Source of the DNA: CAMLJR01 sp964631955
GTDB taxonomy: Bacteria; Pseudomonadota; Gammaproteobacteria; Pseudomonadales; CAMLJR01
Reading direction: 5' to 3'
Length of the DNA: 64,000 nt
NCBI GenBank assembly: GCA_964631955.1
Contig: CAZWBA010000008.1
Location: 62,001-126,000, forward strand
The notes beneath the pieces are model-generated. The model searched no databases, was not told the DNA's origin, and saw only the letters and a list, made by a program, of their open reading frames with translations. A program made the translations under genes and the position numbers. Shown in pieces: positions 36,413-45,004 of the stretch. Position 1 is the stretch's first letter; every line of letters starts with the position of its first letter.

Positions 36413-39400
36413 ATGAAACAACGTCAATTGCATTCGCGAAAAAAATTAGGCGCGATTTCATTCCGACATTTAATCAACACACGCAGCTGTCTGTTCATCG
36501 CGTTAAATCTGGCGATGGGTTTATCTCACGCCGATTGCGACAACGCAGCCGGGCGCCTTGAAAGCAGCGAAGGCAAGGTGACTATCGAGCAGAATGGTCA
36601 ATGGCAGCCGCTGGCAATTGGTAGCTGCGTGCCGACGAATGCGCGCATACAGGTGAGTGACGGCCGCGCCGTCTTTCGCCTCGCCAACGAAACTCTGCTG
36701 CGCACCTCCAGCTCTACCCTGCTGCGCTTCTCCGCGCCTCAGGAAAAAAGCTGGATTCGCCTGTTCGATGGCATTCTGCATTTCATCACCCGCACGCCCC
36801 ATGCTTTCGATGTAGAAACCGATTACGTCAACGCCGGTGTGAAAGGCACCGAATTCATGCTGACCGCCAATCGCGCAGAACAGTACGGCGAAATCGTCAT
36901 GCTCGAAGGCGAAGTGCTCGCGAGCAACAAGCGGGGGCAACAGCAGATTCGCAGCGGTGAAGCGATCATTGCGCGCAGCGGCGAGGCGCCCCGCATTTTC
37001 ACGGTTCCGAGCCTGCGCAATGCTGTGCAATGGACGCTCCATTATCCCCCGCTTCCGAATTCATCGCCGCGCTTTCAATCCGCGCTCACTTATTTGTATC
37101 GCAACGATGCAGCCGCCGCCCTGAGCGAACTGGAAAAACTGTCTATCACCGAACACGATGCCGATTACTTTGCTCTGCTGGCTGCGATTGGCTTACATCG
37201 CGGTGAAATCACACCGGCACGCAATGCCATTGGCAGCGCGCTGGCATTGCAACCCGATCACGCGCAAACCCTGGCACTGAATTCAATCGCTGAACTGGTT
37301 ATCGGCAATCATGCAGAAGCCAAGCGCCTTCTCGATCGCGCGAACGATTCACGCAGCTCCGCAGCATTGATCGCTCGCTCCTATCTCCAGCAAGCGCAAT
37401 TCGAATTGGCAGCTGCATTAACTAGCGCACAGCAGGCGGCCAGTCTCGATTCGAATTCCCCACTCATACAAGCACGCATCGCCGAGCTGTCACTCATGAC
37501 TGGCGATATTTCGCAGGCGAGACAATCCGCGCGTAACGCGATTGCCCTGCAACCCGAATACGCCCGCGCCCACACTATCGCGGGTTTCGCGTTTATGCAG
37601 CAACTTGAATTCGATGAGGCCGAAACCGAATTCAAACGCGCCATTGAACTCGACGCAACTGACTCCCTGCCGCGATTAGGATTGGGGTTAATTCAAATAC
37701 GCCACAATCACGTGAGCGAAGGTCGCGAACAACTGGCGATTGCCGTCGCTCTCGATCCGGGGCAATCGTTATTGCGCAGTTATTTGGGCAAGGCGTATCA
37801 GGAAGAAAGTCGCGAGCGATTGGCGAGCGATCAATATGCACTGGCGAAAACTTTCGATAGCGCCGATCCGACACCGTGGCTGTATTCCGCGCTGCTCGCA
37901 CAAGTACAGAACCGCCCGTTCGATGCACTCGATGATTTAAATCGCTCGATCGAGCTCAACGATAATCGCGCGGTTTATCGCTCGCGTTTGCAACTCGATG
38001 CCGACGAAGCCACGCGCACGGCAAGTCAGGCGGAAATCTATCGCGAATTGGGGTTCGACACACTCGCACAACGCGCCGCCGCGCGCGCTGTCAGCACCGC
38101 ACCCAGTGAGCATGGTGGTCATCGTCAATTGGCTGAAGCTTACGCAGACAACCCTCAATACGATGCCGCACGCGCAAGCGAAGTTCTGCAAGCACAACTT
38201 CTACAACCGCTCTCCGCAACACCGATATTGCCGCTGCTTGGCGAAACCAATTTACTCGCTATCGAAGGCGCAGGGCCTTCGGCATTAGGCTTTCGCGAAT
38301 ACAACGCGATGTTTGTGCGCGAAAAACCGTGGCTTTCTGTTTCCGGATTAGGCGGTAGCAACAACACCGGCGCAGGTGAGGTTTCGTTGAGCGGTGTTTA
38401 TGATCGATTTTCGTATGCAGTGTCCCAATATCATTATGAAACGGCTGGCTATCGCGACAATAACGATGCGCGTTACGACGTAACATCTGCTTATACAAAA
38501 TTCCAAGCAAATGAGCATATTTCTTTTTTATTACAAGCAGCGAGTAGAGAAGAAGATCGCGGCGATTTAAATGAAAGTCTATTGAGCGATCAAGAGCTGC
38601 CATTTATTAATGTCGAGAATAAAATCGACTCCGTCTTACTAGGTAGCCATGTGAAAATTTCATCCGACATTGATGTACTAGCAACTCTGGGATATCAAGA
38701 TGGTAAATACAAACAACTTACACGCATTCCTCTTTTAGACGTCACTTTCGATCAAGACCAAAATACTTCTAATGCCGAAATTCAAACACAAATTAGCAGC
38801 AGAGTCGGGCGCTTTACGGTTGGTGCTGAATGGGTTGAAACAGACATCAAGATGCTAACTCGCAACACCACATCCGATCCAATTCTCCAGCTTTTTTTGG
38901 AACCGCAAGTTACGGCAGATGAGACAGACTTTTATCGCACAGGTTATGGCTATTGGTCTTTATCACCCTTCAAGCCATTGGAGTTCACTCTTGGAGTGGC
39001 CTACGCGGAACTTGATGCGGATGCATTTACGAAAAAGCTCTCCGGGTGGTATCCGAAAGCGGCCATAGTTTATCGTCCAGATTCGGCTCTAAGCTTGCGT
39101 GCGGCCTATTTTCAATCGTTAAGGCGACCTTTCGCTGACGAACAGACGTTAGAACCAACTCAACTTGGCGGATTCAATCAACTCGTAGATGAAACAGAAG
39201 GTATCGAATCAGATCAATACGCTGTTGGATTCGATTTCGATATGGGTTATGGCCATCACCTCAATGGAGAAATTCTCACAAGAAAATCGGCAATACCTTT
39301 AGTAGATCCAATCGATGGTTTTCTGCGAAGCGATGCAGAGCAGAAATTGGGCTCAATAGCCTGGAGTTGGAGCGCCGATCCCTGGGCAATATCATTAAAA

Positions 39401-39781
39401 TATCTGTATGAAAAAGATGAGTACGTAGAGGATGACCAATCATTCGAAGGAAAACCTTCCCCTCTTACGACTCATCGCTTACCGTTTCGAATTCAGTGGC
39501 AATCTAAGGCCGGCTTGTCGATATCGGCAGTTACCACTTATCTCGACCAGAAAGCAGAATTTGATAGAGGTCTAACTAAAAGAAGCGAAAGCTTTACGCT
39601 ATTCGACATCGTGGCGAGCTACCCTTTTTGGAATCGCCGCCTTGAAGCAGAATTTCGTTGCAACAATTTATTTGTTAAATCATTTACCTATCAAAATATC
39701 AACCTTTATGATCCGTCACCGAGACTGTCACCGTACATCCCTGAGAGGACTTTTCTTGCTGGGGTCAAATTTAATTATTAA
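36413..39781 (+). CDS. FecR domain - TPR - outer-membrane beta-barrel fusion protein
   Basis: 1122 aa from the ATG at 36413 (AAGGAAGGGG upstream). A signal peptide ends near LGLSHA-type hydrophobic residues (about 40). A FecR domain follows (about 45-200; SEGKVTIEQNGQWQPLAIG, VETDYVNAGVKGTEFML, LEGEVLASNKRGQQQI). Then come many TPR-like helical repeats (about 220-610). The C-terminal roughly 450 residues look like a beta-barrel with alternating strands, ending in AGVKFNY, a terminal aromatic as in Bam substrates. Base composition becomes clearly AT-richer from about 38.4 kb onward. It is encoded just after the CHASE2 cyclase. The domain calls are by eye; function is unknown. Confidence 0.78.
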   Translation: MKQRQLHSRKKLGAISFRHLINTRSCLFIALNLAMGLSHADCDNAAGRLESSEGKVTIEQNGQWQPLAIGSCVPTNARIQVSDGRAVFRLANETLLRTSSSTLLRFSAPQEKSWIRLFDGILHFITRTPHAFDVETDYVNAGVKGTEFMLTANRAEQYGEIVMLEGEVLASNKRGQQQIRSGEAIIARSGEAPRIFTVPSLRNAVQWTLHYPPLPNSSPRFQSALTYLYRNDAAAALSELEKLSITEHDADYFALLAAIGLHRGEITPARNAIGSALALQPDHAQTLALNSIAELVIGNHAEAKRLLDRANDSRSSAALIARSYLQQAQFELAAALTSAQQAASLDSNSPLIQARIAELSLMTGDISQARQSARNAIALQPEYARAHTIAGFAFMQQLEFDEAETEFKRAIELDATDSLPRLGLGLIQIRHNHVSEGREQLAIAVALDPGQSLLRSYLGKAYQEESRERLASDQYALAKTFDSADPTPWLYSALLAQVQNRPFDALDDLNRSIELNDNRAVYRSRLQLDADEATRTASQAEIYRELGFDTLAQRAAARAVSTAPSEHGGHRQLAEAYADNPQYDAARASEVLQAQLLQPLSATPILPLLGETNLLAIEGAGPSALGFREYNAMFVREKPWLSVSGLGGSNNTGAGEVSLSGVYDRFSYAVSQYHYETAGYRDNNDARYDVTSAYTKFQANEHISFLLQAASREEDRGDLNESLLSDQELPFINVENKIDSVLLGSHVKISSDIDVLATLGYQDGKYKQLTRIPLLDVTFDQDQNTSNAEIQTQISSRVGRFTVGAEWVETDIKMLTRNTTSDPILQLFLEPQVTADETDFYRTGYGYWSLSPFKPLEFTLGVAYAELDADAFTKKLSGWYPKAAIVYRPDSALSLRAAYFQSLRRPFADEQTLEPTQLGGFNQLVDETEGIESDQYAVGFDFDMGYGHHLNGEILTRKSAIPLVDPIDGFLRSDAEQKLGSIAWSWSADPWAISLKYLYEKDEYVEDDQSFEGKPSPLTTHRLPFRIQWQSKAGLSISAVTTYLDQKAEFDRGLTKRSESFTLFDIVASYPFWNRRLEAEFRCNNLFVKSFTYQNINLYDPSPRLSPYIPERTFLAGVKFNY

Positions 39782-39801
39782 AGAATGATGTAGGTATGTC
39801 C

Positions 39802-39825
39802 GCCTCCACGTATTCACGTGGAGGC
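39802..39825. terminator. hairpin after the FecR/barrel gene
   Basis: GCCTCCACGT-ATTC-ACGTGGAGGC, a 10-bp perfect stem 20 bp past the stop. No T tract follows on either strand, so it may act as an mRNA end-protecting hairpin or a weak terminator between convergent genes. Confidence 0.5.
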
Positions 39826-39836
39826 ATGACAAATTA

Positions 39837-40232
39837 TCACTGGCAAAACGCTGCACCGGGTATGACGTAAGCGCGTCCATTAACGATGATGAAATAACAT
39901 TGCGGACTGCCATGATATTTAGTAATCGAGATATCCGACATTTGTTCAACCTGAACTTTATGCCCCGGTCGGAAAATTGGACATACATCGGATGATTTAG
40001 GATCTGTGCTGCATTTATCCCCGATCGGCTTCCCAGCACTGTCCTTAATAACCAATTCGCCATCCGCTTTAATCGTAAAAGTCACTTCCTTAAGCGGAGT
40101 AGGTTCCTCAGGCTTTGGCGGTCGTTCAGGATGCCCTTTCTCCACAGCACATGCCGTCATACTTAATAAAACCAACGCTACTGAAGCTGTACTTTTAAAA
40201 CAACGCCCCCAGAAATTCGGTAAGACACTCAT
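39837..40232 (-). CDS. putative lipoprotein, unknown function
   Basis: 131 aa. The N-terminal signal with lipobox LSMTAC predicts lipidation at Cys28. A Pro/Glu/Lys-rich linker (EKGHPERPPKPEEPTP) leads to a small beta-like domain with four Cys residues (CSTDP, VCPIF, QCYF, FCQ end) that could form two disulfides. AAGGGAG lies upstream of the ATG. The upstream and downstream DNA is AT-richer than average. I do not recognise a family. It is convergent with the FecR/barrel gene. Confidence 0.65.
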   Translation of the reverse strand: MSVLPNFWGRCFKSTASVALVLLSMTACAVEKGHPERPPKPEEPTPLKEVTFTIKADGELVIKDSAGKPIGDKCSTDPKSSDVCPIFRPGHKVQVEQMSDISITKYHGSPQCYFIIVNGRAYVIPGAAFCQ

Positions 40233-40361
40233 TACATTTCTCCCTTTTGCAACCGGTCAATAATTAACTGCTTTGTTAAATCGAAAAATAGAAATAGCAA
40301 CAACGCACAGCACTCAAGCAAAACGTGCTGCGCGAATCATAATGGGAGAACACTTATGTGG

Positions 40362-41105
40362 CTATGGATTCTTATTGAATGCTAATGGATGACGTGAACG
40401 TAATGTGATGCCGTCTTCGTTACGCAGACCCCAATGCGTATACCAGCCAGCAGGACTGGGATTGTAAAGCGAGACATATAAGTTCGGCGAAATGGAGCGG
40501 CGCACAACGAATCGATAGCCGGTTTGCTCGTCATCCAGCTGCATAACTGAAAAATTAAAAAATCCCGCCGTATCGCTCACTGTCGTCATCGAATAAACGG
40601 CGGGCATGCTGGTTGGGTGGTAATAGCAAAGAAGGGGCTGAAATATCGCTGGATTATTGCCGAGCAATTGTCTGAATGATGTATTGGAAAGCGATTTTGC
40701 CGCAGCAGCAAGCAATTCGAAGCCAGGCACATTAGGTAACTGTGCGATATCAGCAAATTGCGTTGCAGGCACATCGACAATGGACGTCGCCGCACTGGCA
40801 TAAAGGTCGACTGGCCGTAAACGTTCTAAAAACAATTTGCGGAAATTGCTCAAAACACTATCCGGCAAACTGGTCGCCAGAGTTTTCAAGGAAGCCACGA
40901 TTTGCAATTCGACCTGTGCGCCTGCTACCGAGACTTGCTGCAAGTCCTGAATACCCAATATACGACCGTGTATTTTTTGTCGCGGGTTGCATTGCGGCGC
41001 TAACTCCCGGAAGCTCTCGCGCTTTAGATTGTCGATCGTATCGGCGATCGGCGTCGACTTGACGACTTCAGGTGTTCGACTTGCTGCTGGAACGATCTGA
41101 TTCAT
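40362..41105 (-). CDS. hypothetical protein with possible carboxypeptidase-regulatory-like fold
   Basis: 247 aa from the ATG at 41105 (AAAGGAG 8 nt upstream). No signal peptide is visible. The segments GRILGIQDLQQVSVAGAQVE and TTVSDTAGFFNFSV resemble the split strands of a Cna-B/carboxypeptidase-regulatory-like beta-sandwich, separated by about 110 mostly helical residues. The end is Trp/Tyr-rich (AGWYTHWGLRNEDG). I do not recognise a family. The good ribosome-binding site and sound protein composition argue for a real gene. Confidence 0.6.
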   Translation of the reverse strand: MNQIVPAASRTPEVVKSTPIADTIDNLKRESFRELAPQCNPRQKIHGRILGIQDLQQVSVAGAQVELQIVASLKTLATSLPDSVLSNFRKLFLERLRPVDLYASAATSIVDVPATQFADIAQLPNVPGFELLAAAAKSLSNTSFRQLLGNNPAIFQPLLCYYHPTSMPAVYSMTTVSDTAGFFNFSVMQLDDEQTGYRFVVRRSISPNLYVSLYNPSPAGWYTHWGLRNEDGITLRSRHPLAFNKNP

Positions 41106-41461
41106 GGCACTCACTCCTTTGCGATCTGTAGCGACAACTCCGTGTAAATACAACTCCGCAAACGAGATCCAAGCATGCCCTTCAGAAGATCGTTCCGCAG
41201 CGCAGTTATGCACCAGCAGGTTGTGAAAAATTACCGAACCAGTCGCGCTCGAAGCCGGCCGAAAGGTAATAAATCACACGACCACCGCCATTTTCATACT
41301 GAGATGCGCTACCGCCTCCGGTTACAGTGACCTAGTCGATAGGGATTCGGCCACAGGGTCGACAAGCAATTTGGAGCACGAATTGGATGTCGATGGACTG
41401 CATGGATGCCTGCACAGGGACGTGCCACACGGATCACGCCGATGCAAATTCTTTCCACAAT
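41106..41461. other. intergenic, nothing recognised
   Basis: About 355 bp between the hypothetical gene and the cold-shock terminator. It should carry the promoter of the 40362-41105 gene. The stretch TCGATAGGGATTCGGCCACAG near 41337 loosely echoes the palindrome flank at 27715-27740, but I cannot call it a repeat. Confidence 0.35.
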
Positions 41462-41493
41462 AAAAAAGGGTCGCACGAAGGCGACCCTTTTTT
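41462..41493 (-). terminator. terminator of the cold-shock gene
   Basis: On the minus strand, AAAAAAGGGTCGC, a 6-nt loop, then GCGACCCTTTTTT. It lies about 45 bp after the csp stop codon. Confidence 0.9.
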
Positions 41494-41535
41494 ATTGCTG
41501 CCAATTGCCCGCCGCGAAGCGAGCAACCTCAGTAT

Positions 41536-41745
41536 TTAGATAACAGTGACGTTCTCAGCCTGCGGGCCTTTTTTGCCCTGGGTCACAGTGAACTGCACTT
41601 GCTGACCTTCAGCCAGGGTTTTGAAGCCGCCGCTGTTGATTGCGCTGAAATGTACGAATACATCGGGACCGCTTTCCGGAGTGATGAAGCCAAAACCTTT
41701 GGATTCGTTGAACCATTTGACGGTGCCAGTGGTGGTGTTTGCCAT
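41536..41745 (-). CDS. cold-shock-domain protein (CspA family)
   Basis: 69 aa from the ATG at 41745. It is a single OB-fold nucleic-acid-binding domain. RNP1 (KGFGFIT) and RNP2 (VFVHFSAI) are intact, and it begins TGTVKWFNESKGFGF. Such proteins melt RNA structure in the cold or in stationary phase. The AT-rich stretch upstream (to about 41.95 kb) could be a regulated 5' leader. Terminator at 41462-41493. Which csp paralogue it is cannot be told. Confidence 0.95.
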   Translation of the reverse strand: MANTTTGTVKWFNESKGFGFITPESGPDVFVHFSAINSGGFKTLAEGQQVQFTVTQGKKGPQAENVTVI

Positions 41746-42013
41746 GTCTATAAACCTGTAAAAATAAAAAAAGATGAATTCGATTTCTCGAAGCGCTAGC
41801 AATGGGAGGTTACTGAGAGGTTAGCGAGGAGCGAGAGAACTGCGAGATACCGACGCTTCTAACTGGCCGTTTAATAACAAGCACACTGGTTAGCTGGTGC
41901 ACAGCCTAACCGCTAACAGATATCTGTCAATCACTATTTTCACCTAGAAGCGATTTAGCGCGACAACCTGCCCTCACGCAGCATAGACTGAGCCCTCTAT
42001 AAAGGACATCGCG

Positions 42014-42208
42014 ATGACCAAACTCAATCGAACCGTTTCGCATGCGAAGCACTCCGCTCCGCCCTTCCATCAGCAACGTGAAATCGCCGTACAGACTGCA
42101 GCATTTCTCGCAAACGGCGGCAAAATCCAGCAAATCCCAAGCGGCGTCAGCGGCCAGCCAAAGCTCGGCGGGCCAAGCCTGACAACTGCCGAAGTCAAAA
42201 CTGAGTGA
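42014..42208 (+). CDS. small basic protein with SutA-like FLxxGGKIQ motif
   Basis: 64 aa. AAGGAC lies 6 nt upstream of the ATG. The central block TAAFLANGGKIQQIPSGVSG resembles the C-terminal segment of SutA-type RNA-polymerase-binding proteins of Pseudomonas (FLxxGGKVQxI), but the acidic N-terminus of SutA is absent. The opposite-strand 102-codon frame is unlikely. Function is not proven. Confidence 0.6.
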   Translation: MTKLNRTVSHAKHSAPPFHQQREIAVQTAAFLANGGKIQQIPSGVSGQPKLGGPSLTTAEVKTE

Positions 42209-42290
42209 ACAGCGCTGTCGGCGCGGCGCCCCCATTAATTTTTTTGTTTCTATCTATCCGGCTGTATTGACTCTTCCCCTCCACCGAAAT

Positions 42291-42308
42291 ACTGTATAAA
42301 AAAACAGT
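42291..42308 (+). promoter_or_regulatory. candidate LexA (SOS) box before recN
   Basis: The sequence TACTGTATAAAAAAACAGT fits CTGT-N8-ACAG of gammaproteobacterial LexA sites. It lies about 26 bp upstream of the recN ATG. recN is a LexA target in many species. Confidence 0.75.
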
Positions 42309-42333
42309 CTTTCGAGAACAGCCGGAGAACGCC

Positions 42334-44022
42334 ATGCTCACCCATCTCACTGTCGATAATTTTGCGATCGCCGAACATATCGAAACCGAATTCGCCGGGG
42401 GCATGACCGTTCTGACAGGTGAGACCGGCGCAGGTAAATCGATTCTCCTCGATGCGCTCGGCCTGGCGCTGGGCGACCGGACCGATGCCGGTATCGTGCG
42501 CGCCGGAGCCGAACGTGCCGATATTCACGCCGCATTCGATATCAGCAATATCCCGGAAGCGAAAGCATGGCTTGAAGCGCGCGATCTTATCGCCGGCGAT
42601 GAATGCTTATTGCGTCGCACCATCACCAGCGAAGGGCGTTCGCGCGGCTATATCAATGGGCAACCTGCAACGCTGCAGGATTTGAAATCGATCGGCGAGC
42701 TGCTCATCGATATTTACAGTCAGCATGCGCACCAATCGCTACTGCAGCGTGCCCATCAGCGCAAATTGCTCGACGCCTGCGCCGGCACCGAAGCGCTCGC
42801 CGACACCGTGAAAACCATCGCACAGCATTATCAGCACTGCACCGAACAGCTTGATCGCCTGCATAACCAGCACGATGAGACAACGGCGCGAGTGCAGTTA
42901 CTAAGTTATCAGGTCGAAGAGCTCGACAAGCTCGATCTCGCTGCCGGCGAATTATCAGCGCTGGAAGATGAGCGTCGCACGCTCGCCAACGGTGAGCAGA
43001 TTTTGCGTAACTCGCAACACGCGCTCGCCCTGTGTCGCGAAGGCGAAATCAATGTCGTTAATATTTTGAATCAGGCACTCAAGTCATTGGCAGAGCTCGA
43101 CGCAAAGCAACCCGCGCTGCTGCAGGCCGAAGACATGCTCAATACCGCACTGATTCAGGTAGAGGAAGCGAGCCATGAACTGCAACATTACGTAGATGGT
43201 TTTGAACTCGATCCGCAGCGCTTGACGGAGGTGGAAGCGAGGCTCGATACCATTTACGACATCGCGCGCAAACATCGCGTGCAGCCGCAACAACTGGCCG
43301 AGCTTCATTCCCAGTTGCGCGCCGAACTCGATAATGTCGCTGGCGGCGGCGAGCGTATCGAGCATCTGCAAAAGGAATTGAAAACATTGCGTGCCGACTA
43401 CGACAGGCACACGCAGGAGCTCAGCAGGCGGCGCACTCAGGCTGCACAGAAACTACAGAAGCAGGTGGAAAAACAATTGCAGGCGCTGGCGATGGGCGGT
43501 TGCCGTTTCAGTGTCGCGCTGACATCGAGAGCAACGCCGCTATCGCAAGACAAACCAGGCACGGTGCACGCGCACGGCAATGAAGATATCGAATTCCTCA
43601 TCAGCACCAACCCGGGCACACCACCGCAGGCACTCAATCGCATCGCATCGGGCGGCGAGCTGTCGCGCATCAGCCTTGCGATTCAGGTGATTACAGCGCA
43701 GACCAGCGCCATCCCCACCCTTGTGTTCGACGAAGTCGATGTCGGCATCGGCGGTGCGACCGCAGAGGTCGTCGGCAATCTTCTTCGCGAACTCGGCAGC
43801 CGCGGACAGGTGTTATGCGTGACACATCAGCCTCAAGTTGCAAGCAAGGGCCATCAACACTTCAGCGTGGAAAAAATTGCCGAGAAAAAAACCGTACGCA
43901 CCCGGTTACGCAAACTGAGCGAAGATGAAAAGGTCGAGGAAATCGCACGTATGCTCGGTGGTATTACTGTCACCGAACAGAGTCGGGCGCATGCAAAGGA
44001 GATGCTGAGCTTTACACATTAA
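42334..44022 (+). CDS. recN: DNA repair protein RecN
   Basis: 562 aa, an SMC-like ATPase. Walker A is GETGAGKSILLDAL near residue 30. The long central coiled coil runs about 150-370. The ABC signature is SGGELSRISLA, and Walker B is LVFDEVDVGIGG. It acts in recombinational repair of double-strand breaks. GGAG precedes the ATG, and a TACTGTATAAAAAAACAGT-like stretch lies just upstream (42291-42308). That resembles a LexA box (CTG-N10-CAG class), as expected for recN, an SOS gene. It is convergent with fur. Confidence 0.96.
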   Translation: MLTHLTVDNFAIAEHIETEFAGGMTVLTGETGAGKSILLDALGLALGDRTDAGIVRAGAERADIHAAFDISNIPEAKAWLEARDLIAGDECLLRRTITSEGRSRGYINGQPATLQDLKSIGELLIDIYSQHAHQSLLQRAHQRKLLDACAGTEALADTVKTIAQHYQHCTEQLDRLHNQHDETTARVQLLSYQVEELDKLDLAAGELSALEDERRTLANGEQILRNSQHALALCREGEINVVNILNQALKSLAELDAKQPALLQAEDMLNTALIQVEEASHELQHYVDGFELDPQRLTEVEARLDTIYDIARKHRVQPQQLAELHSQLRAELDNVAGGGERIEHLQKELKTLRADYDRHTQELSRRRTQAAQKLQKQVEKQLQALAMGGCRFSVALTSRATPLSQDKPGTVHAHGNEDIEFLISTNPGTPPQALNRIASGGELSRISLAIQVITAQTSAIPTLVFDEVDVGIGGATAEVVGNLLRELGSRGQVLCVTHQPQVASKGHQHFSVEKIAEKKTVRTRLRKLSEDEKVEEIARMLGGITVTEQSRAHAKEMLSFTH

Positions 44023-44023
44023 A

Positions 44024-44437
44024 TTATTTCTTTTTGCGGACATAGAGCACGAGGCTGTGATCGACGAGTTCAAAACCACGATCGGCGACCAGCTGACGCT
44101 GGCGTTTTTCGATCATTTCGTCAATAAATTCGATGACTTCGCCCGTATCGAGATTGACCATATGATCATGATGCTGAGATTTTGCGAGTTCGAATACGGA
44201 ATGACCGGATTCGAAATTGTGGCGACTCACCAAACCGGCTGTTTCGAACTGGGTCAGGACGCGATAAACCGTGGCCAGACCGACATCCTCTCCCTGCTCG
44301 AGCAAATGTTTGTAGACATCTTCAGCACTGAGGTGATGATTATCGGTTTCCGCCTGCTCAAGCAACTGCAGAATTTTGATGCGCGGCAACGTGACCTTGA
44401 GGCCAGCCTTTTTCAGTTCCTGATTCTCTCCGCCCAT
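44024..44437 (-). CDS. fur: ferric uptake regulator Fur
   Basis: 137 aa from the ATG at 44437. That start sits behind an AGGGGG ribosome-binding site and aligns with E. coli Fur (LKKAGLKVTLPR begins at the same place). The ATG at 44464 is a weaker option. The winged helix contains SAEDVYKHLLEQGEDVGLATVYRVL. The metal site includes HHDHMVNLDTGEVIEF. The CxxC pair of E. coli Fur (in HHDHLICLDCG) is replaced: no Cys is present there. It represses iron uptake when loaded with Fe2+. Divergent from bamE, the conserved order. Confidence 0.97.
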   Translation of the reverse strand: MGGENQELKKAGLKVTLPRIKILQLLEQAETDNHHLSAEDVYKHLLEQGEDVGLATVYRVLTQFETAGLVSRHNFESGHSVFELAKSQHHDHMVNLDTGEVIEFIDEMIEKRQRQLVADRGFELVDHSLVLYVRKKK

Positions 44438-44576
44438 TGCCTGCCCCCTACATTTATCAGTCATTTTCCGGTCTGCAGCGCATCGTCCAATTCGCGCAAC
44501 GCGTCATCCGGCTTACCATTGTGAGATCAATTGGGATATTATCACGCCGCCGCCGTGATCATCCCAGGTTTCATCG

Positions 44577-44960
44577 ATGCCATTCAATTTATTACACATC
44601 GTTCGCACTCTCGCTCCTGCTTTCGCCGTCGTCCTCTTGAGCGCGTGTAGCAATCTCGAATTTCCGTGGGTTTATCGTATCGATATCGATCAGGGCAATA
44701 TCATCACCCAGGAAATGGTCGATCAGCTCAAGCCCGGCCTCACCCGCGATCAGGTCAAATATGTCATGGGCTCGCCGCTGGTGGTCGACCCTTTTCACCC
44801 CGATCGCTGGGATTATGTTTATACCCTGCGCAAGGGCGACGGTTCGCGCAAACGCGAACAGCTTTCAGTGTTTTTCAGAGACGATATCCTGATTTCCCTG
44901 AGCGGCGATTTTTTACCCGCATCAGCGCGAACCTCAAGCCCGGCAACGCAGACGAATTAA
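44577..44960 (+). CDS. bamE: outer-membrane assembly lipoprotein BamE
   Basis: 127 aa. Signal peptide with lipobox LLSAC (lipidated Cys24). The SmpA/OmlA domain has QGNIITQEMVDQLKPGLTRDQV, VMGSPLVVDPFH and RWDYVYTL. It belongs to the BAM complex that inserts beta-barrels into the outer membrane. It is divergent from fur and convergent with rnfH-ratA. Confidence 0.96.
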   Translation: MPFNLLHIVRTLAPAFAVVLLSACSNLEFPWVYRIDIDQGNIITQEMVDQLKPGLTRDQVKYVMGSPLVVDPFHPDRWDYVYTLRKGDGSRKREQLSVFFRDDILISLSGDFLPASARTSSPATQTN

Positions 44961-45004
44961 ACGCCGCGAAATACTCTCCGTAACGAACCCCGCAAGCCCC
45001 GAGC

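Noticed and set aside
41927..42235. Minus-strand 102-codon frame opposite the SutA-like gene
   Set aside because: The plus-strand frame has a clear ribosome-binding site and a recognisable core; the opposite frame has neither.
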